From: CAZGKX01 sp964525945
GTDB lineage: Bacteria; Pseudomonadota; Gammaproteobacteria; Legionellales; Legionellaceae
Assembly (NCBI GenBank): GCA_964525945.1
Contig: CAZGKX010000003.1
Span: forward strand, 10,030 to 74,029
Direction: 5' to 3'
Length of the DNA stretch: 64,000 nt
In this document: positions 8,194 to 18,051 of the stretch, in pieces
Numbering within the stretch: position 1 is the stretch's first letter
Layout of the letters: the number at the start of each line of letters is the position of its first letter
Notes under the pieces: model-generated
The model's database searches: none
Told to the model about the DNA's origin: nothing
What the model saw: the letters and a program-made list of their open reading frames with translations, nothing else
Position numbers and translations under genes: made by a program

Positions 8194-9714
8194 ATGAATA
8201 AACTGCTTGCTTTGATTTTTTTTCTACCCAGCCTAAGCCATGGTGCACAATTGACGAACAACATCCAAGGTGTTGGCCTTAATGGCGCCGTTAAACCTTT
8301 CCTGTGTGTTCAAAATGGTTCAGGACAGGTCACCTTAAAACTTGCCCCTGGTGAATCAGGCGATGCGAATCAAGCCGCTGGTAATCCATACTATGTAGGT
8401 GCAACGGTTCGTTTTGGTGGTTGCGGTTATGACAACAGTTATTTAGGCTACTTAGGATTTAATTTGAGCAGTTCGGGGAATAATTCCATCAGCAGTTATT
8501 CACCTCCAGAGGGTGTTCACGTTGTGTATACAAATCGTAGCATTGATAGCTCGGGCAAGGTGAGTGGTAATATCACCTACACCCCAATCGATGCTAACTT
8601 CTCGATGACGCCAGCCCGAGCTGGCAATAACTGGTTGTTTGCCGGCGTTAACTTATCCGGCTTAGAATTCAGTAAAATGATTGATCCAGTGGTCATTCCA
8701 AATTTATCTTTAGCGGATAGCAATTCCACCGCGTCTGATTTAAAAGACACCCAAACGTTTATCGATGGTGGCATGAACGCGGTTCGTGTCCCCGTTAGCT
8801 GGGGTTATTTGCAATTAGAAGGCCCTGGGGTTGGCACTTTGAACAGAGCTTATTACGACAGTTATGTTAAACCCCTTTTGCAAACGTTAACCCACGCAAA
8901 AGTCTACACCATTGTGGATTTGCATGCGTACATGCGTTACTCGAAATTTGGGGAACAATATTCGGGTTGTAGCGGCTACGGACCTTGTCCCGATGGCCAA
9001 TTGATCACGGATGAAAAAGCTTACCAATCGGTATGGGGGCAGTTGTTTGACCAAATGAAAAATGATCCTTTGATCGATAAAAATTACCTGATGTTGGATT
9101 TAATGAATGAGCCCGTGGGCGTGCCCGATGACAAGGTGTTCACCATACAAACATCACTGATCAAATTGTTGCGTAATAAACAATTTGCCGGGTATATTTT
9201 GGTGGAAGGCAATAATTGGTCGGGATTGCATTCCTGGGCAACGGATCAATGGACGGGTGGAGATGGACAAACATATACCAATGCCACGCTGTTTAGCCGC
9301 GATAATTTTGTAAATGCAGGGGTGACTGATTTGTCCAAAATTGTTATAAATGTTCACCAATACCTTGATAGTGATTACAGTGGTACGCACGATGATTGCC
9401 AGCAAGACTTAACCACCACAGGCGCCAATGGCTTTAATCTGGATGCATTTACCGATTATTTGATGCAGAATCAACTGCAAGCAATGGTCACCGAATTTGG
9501 TACGGGTCGAAATGCCAGCAGTTGCCGCGAGCCGCTCAACCAATTTATGTCGTATTTAAAATACAATTCTTCGGCTATACGCGGAAAAACATCCAAAGCG
9601 TATGGGTTTCTGGGATGGACAATTTGGGCCACGGGGCATGGTTGGGGTGACTACAACTTGCGCGTCCGTCCGGCTTCCTATCAGACCAATGTTTTAAATG
9701 GATTTATGAAATAG
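8194..9714 (+). CDS. Secreted glycoside hydrolase family 5 (endoglucanase-like)
   Basis: A 506-residue protein with a clear signal peptide (1-17, ending SHG|AQ). The first 150 residues are Cys- and Asn-rich and look like an accessory beta domain. A GH5 barrel occupies about 150-490, with the acid/base Glu in LDLMNEP (about Glu306) and the nucleophile Glu in MVTEFGT (about Glu434). VHQY and WTIWATGHGWG are further active-site strands. It should cut beta-1,4-glucans outside the cell or in the periplasm, but specificity (cellulose, mannan or other) cannot be read from motifs. Legionella secretes cellulases through its type II system. It has its own promoter and precedes an ankyrin gene by 35 bases. 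Confidence 0.87.
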   Translation: MNKLLALIFFLPSLSHGAQLTNNIQGVGLNGAVKPFLCVQNGSGQVTLKLAPGESGDANQAAGNPYYVGATVRFGGCGYDNSYLGYLGFNLSSSGNNSISSYSPPEGVHVVYTNRSIDSSGKVSGNITYTPIDANFSMTPARAGNNWLFAGVNLSGLEFSKMIDPVVIPNLSLADSNSTASDLKDTQTFIDGGMNAVRVPVSWGYLQLEGPGVGTLNRAYYDSYVKPLLQTLTHAKVYTIVDLHAYMRYSKFGEQYSGCSGYGPCPDGQLITDEKAYQSVWGQLFDQMKNDPLIDKNYLMLDLMNEPVGVPDDKVFTIQTSLIKLLRNKQFAGYILVEGNNWSGLHSWATDQWTGGDGQTYTNATLFSRDNFVNAGVTDLSKIVINVHQYLDSDYSGTHDDCQQDLTTTGANGFNLDAFTDYLMQNQLQAMVTEFGTGRNASSCREPLNQFMSYLKYNSSAIRGKTSKAYGFLGWTIWATGHGWGDYNLRVRPASYQTNVLNGFMK

Positions 9715-9749
9715 TCACTGATAAAAAATGATCAACTAGGAAATAAATC

Positions 9750-11687
9750 ATGGCAAATGACATGTACACTGCGAACAACACTAAAATTGATTTGACACAA
9801 GACGAAGAAACCATTGCCCGCCTTCTATGGGAGGAGGGTTTTCGTAGCGTGTATGATTATAATCAATTTATTCAACAAGCTCCCATTCAACATATAGGTC
9901 ATCAAATTTCGCATGATTTGATGCGAGCCAATTTGGTGACTTGTGGTTTTAGCCTGGATTACGATGATTATAACCAAGATTTATTGCCAACGGCCATTGA
10001 CTACCACACCTTGGTTCAAAAAAACCAAACATTGGTTAAGATGATCGCCGATTGGCGTGGTTTTATGCAGCAAATCAGTGATTATAGACAACGTCCAGCA
10101 TTGCGGGTGGCAAAACCTACTCAGGCTACCCATAAATTGGATTTAAGAACCAACCAAATCATTCCATACCAGCATAAACGACGTCAAAAAACAGTGTTTA
10201 CTCATACCAAAAAACAATCGACCTCTGCTTTATCAAAACATTTGCACACCCGTTTATTTACGGACGGTGTTGGCTTGTTGTTTGACGAAAATAAATGCGA
10301 TGTCCGTGCCATGTTTAGGCAAAATGCCGCAACTGTGGGTCGAGAATGGGTGGGAAGTTATTGGTCGGTGCGGTCTTATCAAAACAACGTAGGCAGCAAT
10401 TTAATGACGGATCGCCAGGCTTTTAGAGACCATGTTGATCAGGCGCCTGGTTTATTTTCCGTCAACAATGAAGTGTTAGCAAAATTGTCCAGGGAATCCA
10501 TTCTAGGTGTTTTTATTTCAGGTGATAGCTCAACCAATAGAACCGAGGCCAGACAACGTCAACAAGAATTAAAGGCCAAGCTCAATATCGATTGCCCCAT
10601 TTTTATTTATGATGCTGCCGCAAAGAGTTTACGTATCTATACGTTACGCGATCAACAAAACGATACAAATCAAAACAAAGTGGATTTCGCCACAGAGAAT
10701 AATAAACTACTGGTTCCGCTTGTCGCTGCTATAAACGCTGGTGATGCAACAACATTGCAAGATATTTTGACCAAGACTCCGCGCCTAATTCGACGGCTTG
10801 ATCAAGATAAATTACTGATCGCTGCGGCAAAAAAAGCCTATTCCCCGGTGATCGATACATTGCTAAATCACGGTTGCAAGGTCGATCAAGAAGATAAAAA
10901 CAAACAAACTGCACTTATTATGGCCAGTAGATATGGGGATGTTGGTATTGTCACTCGTTTAATAGCAAGTGGTGCGTCACTTGATCATAGTGATTGTAAT
11001 CATGAAACAGCAGTGATGCATGCTGTGCGCTACAACAATAAAGATGTGGTGCAGGTGTTGTTGGACAGTAAGGCTGATTTAACGTTGGAAAACAACAAGG
11101 GTCGCACGGTTTTTGATATCGCTATTCAGAACAATAACATGGATATGTTGCAAACGTTGTTGTTGCATGCAGCAGGTATTGAGGACGATGAAGAATTGCT
11201 CAACACCCGCAGTGCTGCCCAAATAAAAAGCATCTTCACTCGACTCATGGATGACGATCATGTGGATGCTGTTATGGCTTTTTTATTATTGGAAGTGGCC
11301 AATTTAATGCATTCTTTTCAACCCACCAACCCACTTCATGCCCAAGCTATTGTAGCAGCAACCACCTTGCATGCGTCTTTAAAAGATGCCTTCGATATTT
11401 ATCGAAAGGCGGGCAGTCAACCCGACGACAGGGACGAGCTATATGAAACATGGAACAATGCGTTCGACACGGCCAAAAAATCGGAATTGGCCAACCATCG
11501 GCACTGGGCAAAAAATGTTTTTACCCATCTCAGCTTATTTCTGTTAACGGTTGGCGTTGGTTATTTAGCGGTCGGCATGGCAACACTTTACCAAACAAGT
11601 GGCCAACGGTTTTTCTTCCAAACCAATACCCGCTCGACCAACAAATTGTTAGAGTTGGAATCCCTAAGACATGCCTTGTTGGTATAG
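9750..11687 (+). CDS. Ankyrin-repeat protein with C-terminal membrane segment, effector candidate
   Basis: A 645-residue protein. About four or five ankyrin repeats lie at roughly 325-480, seen as TALIMASRYGDVGIVTRLIASGA, TAVMHAVRYNNKDVVQVLLDSKA and TVFDIAIQNNNMDMLQTLLLHAA. The 320-residue N-terminal region is not recognised and contains a basic stretch near 140-160. One hydrophobic segment (LSLFLLTVGVGYLAVGM) lies near residue 600, close to the C-terminus. Ankyrin proteins with unknown N-terminal domains are a common class of Dot/Icm effectors in Legionellales. That assignment is inference here. It ends 6 bases from the convergent permease gene. Confidence 0.72.
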   Translation: MANDMYTANNTKIDLTQDEETIARLLWEEGFRSVYDYNQFIQQAPIQHIGHQISHDLMRANLVTCGFSLDYDDYNQDLLPTAIDYHTLVQKNQTLVKMIADWRGFMQQISDYRQRPALRVAKPTQATHKLDLRTNQIIPYQHKRRQKTVFTHTKKQSTSALSKHLHTRLFTDGVGLLFDENKCDVRAMFRQNAATVGREWVGSYWSVRSYQNNVGSNLMTDRQAFRDHVDQAPGLFSVNNEVLAKLSRESILGVFISGDSSTNRTEARQRQQELKAKLNIDCPIFIYDAAAKSLRIYTLRDQQNDTNQNKVDFATENNKLLVPLVAAINAGDATTLQDILTKTPRLIRRLDQDKLLIAAAKKAYSPVIDTLLNHGCKVDQEDKNKQTALIMASRYGDVGIVTRLIASGASLDHSDCNHETAVMHAVRYNNKDVVQVLLDSKADLTLENNKGRTVFDIAIQNNNMDMLQTLLLHAAGIEDDEELLNTRSAAQIKSIFTRLMDDDHVDAVMAFLLLEVANLMHSFQPTNPLHAQAIVAATTLHASLKDAFDIYRKAGSQPDDRDELYETWNNAFDTAKKSELANHRHWAKNVFTHLSLFLLTVGVGYLAVGMATLYQTSGQRFFFQTNTRSTNKLLELESLRHALLV

Positions 11688-11693
11688 GACGAA

Positions 11694-13079
11694 TTACAAG
11701 GCCACGCGTTCGTTGCGCTTGGCCATGTACCACGGCAATACCACGAAAAGAACCAGGGCGCCTACAAGGCAAGCTTCAAAAAAAACGACATTATCAATCG
11801 GAATTTGCGTGGGTGGAATAAAGCCAAGCAGGATTGTGGCCACACAACATAACAACCCTGTTCCAGCAACCAACCATATGCCAAGTGATCCACCGGGGAT
11901 TTTATAAGCCCGCGGTTTTTCTGGCTGACTGTAGCGTAATTTAATTGCAGCTGAAAACATAAAAACATACACCAACAAGGCCAACTGCCCGCACATATCG
12001 CTCAAGATCCAATAAGCTGCGTTGATGGTATCCACCAGAATAAACACTGAGCTTAATAACGTAAAAATAACGGCTTGAACAATTAAAATAAACGTGGGGG
12101 CTCCAAATCGATTGACATAAGCAAAGGGTTTTGGGAGACAGCCATCCCGTGCTGACACCAACAGTCCTTTGGTGGGTCCGATGATCCAGGCTGAAACTCC
12201 ACTTAAACCCCCAATAATAATGCAAGCCGCTGTAAGAGGTGTCATCCATGGCATGTGGTAAGCATTAAAAAAAACAGCGTAAGCATCAATTAATCCAGAC
12301 ACCACACTGAGCGTATCGGCGGGTATCACGATAACGATGGCCAAGGATCCAAGCACGAGCGTGGAGAAAATAATAATGGTTGAATACAAAAGTGCTTTGG
12401 GGTAATCACGCTGAGGATTTTTTACTTCCTCAGCATGCACGGCGGACATTTCCATGCCGAGTAAACCGAACAACACGGATAAAAACAATGATAAATTACC
12501 CAATGAACTAAAATCAGGCAACAAAGAGCTAGCAGGGTTTATTTGAAGCGGGCGGCCTTGGAATAACCACACGACCCCCAATATGGCTACCCCTATCATC
12601 GGCAACAAGGTACCACACAGCGCGCCGATCGTACTGACGATACTGGAAATTTTCATCCCAAAACAATTTAATAAAGTAAATATCCAAAAGAGAGAAATAA
12701 TGGTTGTTAGCAAAAATAATTTATTGTTTGCCAAAGCCGGGGCAAACAGGTAAGCAAGGGTTGCTGCAATAAAGGCTAAAATGGTTGGATACCAAACGAC
12801 ATTATAAATCCATTGCAACCAAATGGTGATGAAAGCAGCACGTCGTCCAAAAGCTTCTCGAACCCAAACATAAATGCCCCCGGTGTTAGGGTAGGCTGTA
12901 GCTAATTCAGCCGCAACCAGCGCTACTGGAATAAAAAAGATAAACGCGGCAAGCAGGTAATACGAAACCAAACTGAGGCCTAACTTTGCTGTGATGGGCA
13001 AGGTTCTTAAACTATCGACCGCGATAACATTGATCATGACCAGTGAAAATACACTTAAGACTCGTTTGGATGTATGCAC
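11694..13079 (-). CDS. APC-superfamily amino-acid permease
   Basis: A 461-residue, very hydrophobic protein with about 12 membrane segments. The start, with the LSLVSYYLLAAFIFFIPVALVAAELATAYPNTGGIYVWVREAFG region, holds the conserved unwound TM1 and GG(I/V)Y motif of the amino acid/polyamine/organocation family. The substrate is not readable; glutamate:GABA-type antiporters (GadC/YjeM-like) look closest. An importer fits the local amino-acid catabolism genes. It is monocistronic and convergent with the ankyrin gene. Confidence 0.85.
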   Translation of the reverse strand: MHTSKRVLSVFSLVMINVIAVDSLRTLPITAKLGLSLVSYYLLAAFIFFIPVALVAAELATAYPNTGGIYVWVREAFGRRAAFITIWLQWIYNVVWYPTILAFIAATLAYLFAPALANNKLFLLTTIISLFWIFTLLNCFGMKISSIVSTIGALCGTLLPMIGVAILGVVWLFQGRPLQINPASSLLPDFSSLGNLSLFLSVLFGLLGMEMSAVHAEEVKNPQRDYPKALLYSTIIIFSTLVLGSLAIVIVIPADTLSVVSGLIDAYAVFFNAYHMPWMTPLTAACIIIGGLSGVSAWIIGPTKGLLVSARDGCLPKPFAYVNRFGAPTFILIVQAVIFTLLSSVFILVDTINAAYWILSDMCGQLALLVYVFMFSAAIKLRYSQPEKPRAYKIPGGSLGIWLVAGTGLLCCVATILLGFIPPTQIPIDNVVFFEACLVGALVLFVVLPWYMAKRNERVAL

Positions 13080-13167
13080 GTCAAATCCTTAAAGATGAAT
13101 AGCAAGCCAAAACTCCAAGCATGCAAGGTAGGTTTGGCCCCTGCATGACCATCCCCTTCCATTAGCT

Positions 13168-13251
13168 TTAAGTTTTGCTTGACACTCACATCCTATGTCC
13201 TGCGGACAAGCCGTGGTACGTAGACATCTTATTGAGTCAAGTAAAACTTAA
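13168..13251. repeat. Inverted-repeat element with inner palindrome (MITE/REP-like)
   Basis: TTAAGTTTTGCTTGAC (13168-13183) matches the reverse complement of 13236-13251 in 15 of 16 positions. Inside is an imperfect 31-bp palindrome (13193-13223), from CTATGTCCTGCGGACA to GTGGTACGTAG. The unit could fold into one long hairpin. It sits downstream of acnA and may act as its terminator, but the terminal arms look like a small non-coding mobile element. Confidence 0.5.
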
Positions 13252-13291
13252 GACCAATTGGAAGACCATGCCTGCGGGGGCATCCCTCACA

Positions 13292-15964
13292 TCATTTCAT
13301 TTGGCGCAAAACATATTGCAAAATACCACCATGCCGATAATATTCAAGTTCATTGGCCGTATCGATGCGGCAAATCACGTCGATGTCGTGCTGCCGTCCA
13401 TCCGCACACACGATCGTCACAGGCACCATTGCGCCAGGCTTCAATGCATCGTTGATCGCAATGCTGATGCGCTCGTTACCGTCCAACAGCAAGGTATTTC
13501 TGGTCATGCCTTCTGGAAATTGCAACGGCAATACACCCATGCCAATCAAATTTGACCGATGTATGCGTTCATAACTTTCGGTGATAACCGCTTTCACGCC
13601 TAATAAATTGGTGCCTTTGGCAGCCCAATCCCTTGAAGATCCTGTCCCGTATTCCTTGCCTGCAATCACCACCAACTCTTGATGCTCTTTTTGATACAAC
13701 ATGGCAGCATCGTAAATTGACATGACTTGGCCCGTGGGTACATGGCGCGTAAATCCGCCTTCAACATCCGGGGTCATTTCATTGCGAATACGGATATTGG
13801 CAAATGTGCCACGCATCATGACTTCGTGGTTACCGCGGCGCGAACCATAAGAATTAAAATCAGCTTCCGTTACGCCTTTTGATTTTAAATACACACCAGC
13901 TGGCGAGTTGGCTTTGATGGAGCCTGCGGGTGAAATATGGTCTGTGGTTATGGAGTCGCCCAACAAAGCCAATACATAGGCATTATGGACAGGTTTAATA
14001 GCTTCCGGTGTTGGTTTTAAATTTTGGAAAAAAGGCGGGTGCTGTATATACGTGGAGTCTTCATTCCATTGGTAGGTTTTGCCTTCGCTGGTCTGAATGG
14101 CTTGCCAATCAGCATCGCCAAGAAAAACCTCCGCGTATTCTTTTCTAAACATATTGCCATTTACTTTAGCAACTTCAGCAGCAACTTCGATATTGGAAGG
14201 CCAAATGTCTTTCAAATACACATCATTGCCTTGTTGATCTTGGCCAATGGGCTCTTTCGATAAATCAATTTGGGTCGTGCCTGTCAGGGCGTATGCAACC
14301 ACCAATGGGGGGGAAGCCAGCCAGTTGGCGCGAACTTGAGGGTGGACGCGTCCTTCAAAATTTCGATTCCCGGACAGCACAGAGCAAACCAGCAATTCAT
14401 TGTCTGCAACAGTGTCTGCAATGGCATCGGGCAAAGGACCTGAATTACCAATGCACGTGGTGCAACCATAACCGACCAAGTTAAACCCCAATTGATCAAG
14501 GTAGGTTTGAAGCCCTGCGTATTTTAAATAATCCGTCACTACTTTTGAGCCTGGGGCCAAAGAAGATTTAACCCATGGTTTGCGCTGCAAACCTTTTTCC
14601 AGGGCTTTTTTAGCCACCAGGCCTGCTGCCATTAACACGCTAGGGTTGGACGTGTTGGTACAACTTGTTATGGCGGCGATAACCACATCACCGTGATGCA
14701 ATGCGAAGTCATGGTTCTTGACGGGAAAGGCTTGGTGCGCTTCGTGCTCTTTATTGAATTGTTTCAGGCATGCGGAAAATTCAATGGGAAGCGTTTGCAG
14801 ATTCACTTTATCCTGAGGACGTTTAGGCCCTGCCAATGAGGGTTCGACGGTGGTTAAATCCAAGGACAACATATCGGTAAAAATTGGATCTTCAGCATCT
14901 TTGTCGTACCAAAAACCTTGTGCTTTGCTATATGCCTCGACCAATGAGATGGTTTGTTCATCGCGCCCCGTCAGTTGCAGGTAGCGCAATGTTTCTTGGT
15001 CAACGGGGAAAAATCCACAGGTGGCGCCATACTCTGGTGCCATATTGGAAATGGTGGCGCGATCAGCCAACGGCAATTCAGCCAGACCCGGGCCATAAAA
15101 TTCCACGAACTTGCCGACCACCCCTTTTTTACGCAGCATTTGCGTGACCGTTAAAACAAGATCCGTGGCCGTAATGCCTTCTTTTAATTTCCCTATTAAT
15201 TTAAAGCCAATGACTTCGGGAATGAGCATGGAAACAGGTTGACCCAACATGGCGGCTTCTGCTTCAATGCCACCCACACCCCAGCCTAAAATACCTAAAC
15301 CATTGATCATGGTGGTGTGTGAATCCGTGCCGACGAGTGTATCGGGGTAGGCGTAAGTGACGCCATCATGTTCACTGCTCCAAACTGTTTTACCCAAATA
15401 CTCCAGATTTACTTGGTGGCAAATGCCTGTGCCTGGGGGTACAACTTGGAAGTTTGCAAATGCTTTTTGCCCCCACCGTAAAAACTCATAGCGTTCGTTG
15501 TTGCGTTGCATTTCGATGGTGGTGTTCACCCGCATGGAGTCGTTGGTGGCAAATTTATCAACCATAATGGAATGATCAATCACAAGATCAACGGGCGAGA
15601 GTGGCGATATTTTTTCAGGATTACCCCCCATTTTGGCCAATGCGGTGCGCATTGCTGCTAAATCCACGACCGCGGGAACGCCGGTAAAATCTTGCATCAA
15701 CACACGTGTTGGTCGATAAGCAATTTCATGGTTGGATGTTTTGGATTCCAGCCAATCCGCCATGGCTTGGATATCAGCCGTGGTAACGGTATCCCCATCT
15801 TCAAATCGTAATAAATTTTCAAACAAGACTTTGAGGGAATAAGGCAGGCGATGGATGCCTTTGAAATGTTTTCGTTCCGCTTCTTTAAGGCTATAGTAAT
15901 GGTATGTTTTACCGTTTACTTGCAAAGGCAATTGCGTTGCTAAACTATCACGCCCTACAATCAT
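13292..15964 (-). CDS. acnA: Aconitate hydratase AcnA
   Basis: An 890-residue monomeric aconitase of standard length. The 4Fe-4S ligands appear in [11 protein letters not shown] and [11 protein letters not shown], and the C-terminal swivel domain has the [14 protein letters not shown] motif. It interconverts citrate and isocitrate in the TCA cycle. With the partial isocitrate dehydrogenase at the window's right end it covers two successive steps. It is transcribed alone; a hairpin-forming repeat lies just after its stop. Confidence 0.97.
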   Translation of the reverse strand: MIVGRDSLATQLPLQVNGKTYHYYSLKEAERKHFKGIHRLPYSLKVLFENLLRFEDGDTVTTADIQAMADWLESKTSNHEIAYRPTRVLMQDFTGVPAVVDLAAMRTALAKMGGNPEKISPLSPVDLVIDHSIMVDKFATNDSMRVNTTIEMQRNNERYEFLRWGQKAFANFQVVPPGTGICHQVNLEYLGKTVWSSEHDGVTYAYPDTLVGTDSHTTMINGLGILGWGVGGIEAEAAMLGQPVSMLIPEVIGFKLIGKLKEGITATDLVLTVTQMLRKKGVVGKFVEFYGPGLAELPLADRATISNMAPEYGATCGFFPVDQETLRYLQLTGRDEQTISLVEAYSKAQGFWYDKDAEDPIFTDMLSLDLTTVEPSLAGPKRPQDKVNLQTLPIEFSACLKQFNKEHEAHQAFPVKNHDFALHHGDVVIAAITSCTNTSNPSVLMAAGLVAKKALEKGLQRKPWVKSSLAPGSKVVTDYLKYAGLQTYLDQLGFNLVGYGCTTCIGNSGPLPDAIADTVADNELLVCSVLSGNRNFEGRVHPQVRANWLASPPLVVAYALTGTTQIDLSKEPIGQDQQGNDVYLKDIWPSNIEVAAEVAKVNGNMFRKEYAEVFLGDADWQAIQTSEGKTYQWNEDSTYIQHPPFFQNLKPTPEAIKPVHNAYVLALLGDSITTDHISPAGSIKANSPAGVYLKSKGVTEADFNSYGSRRGNHEVMMRGTFANIRIRNEMTPDVEGGFTRHVPTGQVMSIYDAAMLYQKEHQELVVIAGKEYGTGSSRDWAAKGTNLLGVKAVITESYERIHRSNLIGMGVLPLQFPEGMTRNTLLLDGNERISIAINDALKPGAMVPVTIVCADGRQHDIDVICRIDTANELEYYRHGGILQYVLRQMK

Positions 15965-16102
15965 TATCAGCTCCTGAATTCAAAAAAGTAATGATATCTG
16001 AAAATCGGTAAATTTTCATGTGAAAATGGTTGAGGGTCTCATAAAATCACCAAAATGAAGCATGGTATGCCCTAGCATTTTATTCATGTTATTTTTAACC
16101 TC

Positions 16103-16111
16103 TGTTATAAT
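16103..16111 (+). promoter_or_regulatory. Extended -10 promoter of arsC
   Basis: TGTTATAAT (16103-16111) is a perfect extended -10, 30 bases before the arsC start. The -35 region (TTCATG at 16083) is weak, as expected for this class. Confidence 0.45.
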
Positions 16112-16141
16112 TTCCGTTTAAGATCCCCAATGGAGGGGTGA

Positions 16142-16486
16142 ATGCTTATGAAGTCCATTATTTATCATAATCCACGTTGTTCTAAATCAAGAGAAACATT
16201 GGCCTTGTTGCAAAACAGAGGTATTGATCTTGTTGTGGTTGAATACCTCAAAAATCCTTTAGACATTGAGCAATTAAAGGCTTTGCGCGCTCATTTTTCT
16301 TTTAACGATTTTGTGCGTACGGACGAGCCCATTTTTAAAACGTTAGGTTTATCGATGCAGGATGAAATTCAAATTTTACATGCCATGGTTAAAGACCCGG
16401 TGCTTATGCAACGCCCCATCGTCACGTTTAATGGCCAAGCTAGGATTGGCCGCCCTCCGGAAAAAGTATTAGAACTTTTTGATTGA
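16142..16486 (+). CDS. arsC: Glutaredoxin-type arsenate reductase (ArsC/YffB-like)
   Basis: A 114-residue ArsC-family thioredoxin-fold protein. IIYHNPRCSKSRETL holds the single catalytic Cys with its H-N-x-x-C-S-K/T-S-R context, and the C-terminus has RPIVTFNGQARIGRPPEKVLEL. These enzymes reduce arsenate to arsenite with glutathione and glutaredoxin. No ars operon partners are nearby, so a stress or housekeeping role is equally possible. GGAGG precedes the ATG at 16142; a second ATG at 16148 is an alternative start. Confidence 0.9.
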   Translation: MLMKSIIYHNPRCSKSRETLALLQNRGIDLVVVEYLKNPLDIEQLKALRAHFSFNDFVRTDEPIFKTLGLSMQDEIQILHAMVKDPVLMQRPIVTFNGQARIGRPPEKVLELFD

Positions 16487-16510
16487 TTTCCATTTACGAG
16501 TGTCTCCATC

Positions 16511-16672
16511 ATGACCGTCGATAAAATTGTCTGTGTGGGAAAAAATTACCTTGAGCTTAAAGCAGGCGACATCGTTTTTACAGGCACGCCCGCAGGTGTT
16601 ATAGCCGTCTCAAGAGGTAGCATTGCCGAATTACGCTGGTGTAAATACCATTACTCCGTGCTATGGGAATAG
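16511..16672 (+). pseudogene. Remnant of a fumarylacetoacetate-hydrolase-family gene
   Basis: A 53-codon frame reads MTVDKIVCVGKNYLE and then jumps directly to LKAGDIVFTGTPAGV. The first piece is the N-terminus and the second the C-terminal motif of FAH-family hydrolases (YcgM/COG0179 type), which are normally 210-220 residues. About 150 codons are therefore missing from the middle while the frame is kept. The tail (ending KYHYSVLWE) also fits the family C-terminus loosely. It lies 24 bases after arsC. I read it as a gene decayed by an internal deletion. Confidence 0.7.
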
Positions 16673-16678
16673 TGGGTT

Positions 16679-16858
16679 TTATTTTGCTTTACGGCCGCGT
16701 CCATTCAAATACAACGTTGCCAGAAACTCTAGGCCATAACTTAGAATATTCATCGCGTTCATGTTTTTAGATTTTACAAACTTGCTGCCCATGACTTGCT
16801 TTAAAATCATGTGTAAAATTTTCACGCGAACATAATTAAAAATCAGTTTATACAACAT
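16679..16858 (-). CDS. Possible 59-residue basic protein
   Basis: A short frame starting MLYKLIFNYVRVKILHMILK and ending with the basic NGRGRKAK. AAGGG lies about 7 bases before the ATG. No family is recognised. It is Lys/Arg-rich and could be chance sequence. The support is the ribosome binding site and the lack of anything else in this 380-base interval. Confidence 0.3.
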   Translation of the reverse strand: MLYKLIFNYVRVKILHMILKQVMGSKFVKSKNMNAMNILSYGLEFLATLYLNGRGRKAK

Positions 16859-16957
16859 GGAAGCCCTTTTGTTTTATGTTTTAAATACACTTACAGTATA
16901 GTATAAAATTTAAACATCGTGCTTTTTTATCCCAAACCAATGAGCACCGTTTGGTGT

Positions 16958-17020
16958 GCACGCTGCGCTTTGATTTGTCGACATGGTATCGTAGGTCGGG
17001 CAAAGCGCAGCGTGCCCGGC
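16958..17020. repeat. Perfect inverted repeat of the TGGGC/GCCCA palindrome family
   Basis: GCACGCTGCGCTTTG (16958-16972) is the exact reverse complement of CAAAGCGCAGCGTGC (17001-17015). The right half continues as GTAGGTCGGG...CCCGGC (16991-17020), a variant of the GTAGG-TGGGC palindromes seen at 44555, 46979 and 62086. It lies 33 bases after the stop of the hypothetical minus-strand gene and could end its transcript. Confidence 0.6.
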
Positions 17021-17052
17021 ATAGCGTAGCTTAATGCGCGTGCCAAAGTAAA

Positions 17053-17967
17053 TCAGCTGCGTGGTCGATAGGGGCATTTGGATGTTTTTCCTGTGTCCGA
17101 TTGATAGTTTTGTTTCGTTAAATGTTTTTTAGCCGCGTCGCCTAAAACATCACTGTACATCGCATTTTGATCGTTCAACAACCGTTCACCGACCCCATGG
17201 TTAAATAAATACCGAGCCAGTCCCATGATTAAATAGTCTTGCGGTGTGCTGTGGATGTTTTCTGGCAATACTTCAGCATAATAGATGCCGGCGCTGTTGG
17301 ACGGTTGAATGTGATTGTCGTTGTACAATTTTTGAAAAAATTGGTGTTTAAGATAATCTTGACGTGGTCCTGCTGCCCCCATGAGTATGGTATACGTGGT
17401 GTGTAAATTGACACCGAGACTCAAAAAATCACGCAAAATTTGGTGCATGCTCAGCAATTGCAGATCAGCCGCTTGCGTACAACAATTCTGATTGAGTAAC
17501 GCAATGTCTTTTAAAAACGTGTGGTGAATATGCTCATAGTCTTGGGCAGGACAACGGGCAACTTGTTGCAAGGCGTTTAATGTTAATTGAATGCCTTCGC
17601 GATGGTGAGGTTTCAAAAAATCTCGATGGCTACTGATCTTATTTAACTCTGCAATTAAATGATGAATGTGTTTTGCCACGTCGTCTTTGGGCATGGTTTG
17701 TTTATGAAGAGCGTCGTATATGGCATCCACCAGTACACTGTAGTGAGCAATAATTTTTTCAAGGTTATACATTGGGTCGGTGGCCGCGGTTGATGCTCTT
17801 TTTATTTCTTGATAATCCCATGCAGATTTTTTTAAAAGCAATAATTCCCCATCTAAATAAATAACAATATGTTCAATGGGTTTTAAATTGTGAAGGGCGT
17901 ATTGGCCATACAAAGTATGAAATGTATCGCTCGATTCGTTTAACACTGATTGCAGTGAATTGGACAT
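17053..17967 (-). CDS. Hypothetical protein, not recognised
   Basis: A 304-residue, mostly helical, soluble protein with no signal peptide or membrane segment. Visible traits are many His and Gln residues (HLIAELNKISSHRDFLKPHHR), an early WDYQEIKRA and a basic tail (GKTSKCPYRPRS). I do not recognise a family. The AT-rich upstream region and lone position suggest its own promoter. It could be an effector-like accessory protein, but nothing in it proves that. Confidence 0.55.
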   Translation of the reverse strand: MSNSLQSVLNESSDTFHTLYGQYALHNLKPIEHIVIYLDGELLLLKKSAWDYQEIKRASTAATDPMYNLEKIIAHYSVLVDAIYDALHKQTMPKDDVAKHIHHLIAELNKISSHRDFLKPHHREGIQLTLNALQQVARCPAQDYEHIHHTFLKDIALLNQNCCTQAADLQLLSMHQILRDFLSLGVNLHTTYTILMGAAGPRQDYLKHQFFQKLYNDNHIQPSNSAGIYYAEVLPENIHSTPQDYLIMGLARYLFNHGVGERLLNDQNAMYSDVLGDAAKKHLTKQNYQSDTGKTSKCPYRPRS

Positions 17968-18051
17968 AAATTCAACCTTGTGAACAAAGCATAATTAAGT
18001 TTGGCCCTTAGGTAAAAAAAAATCCATAAATCCTGCAAATTAATCAGTGAG

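Noticed and set aside
13175..13555. A 126-codon plus-strand frame at the acnA 3' end
   Set aside because: Most of it is antisense to acnA, and its start lies inside the inverted-repeat element.
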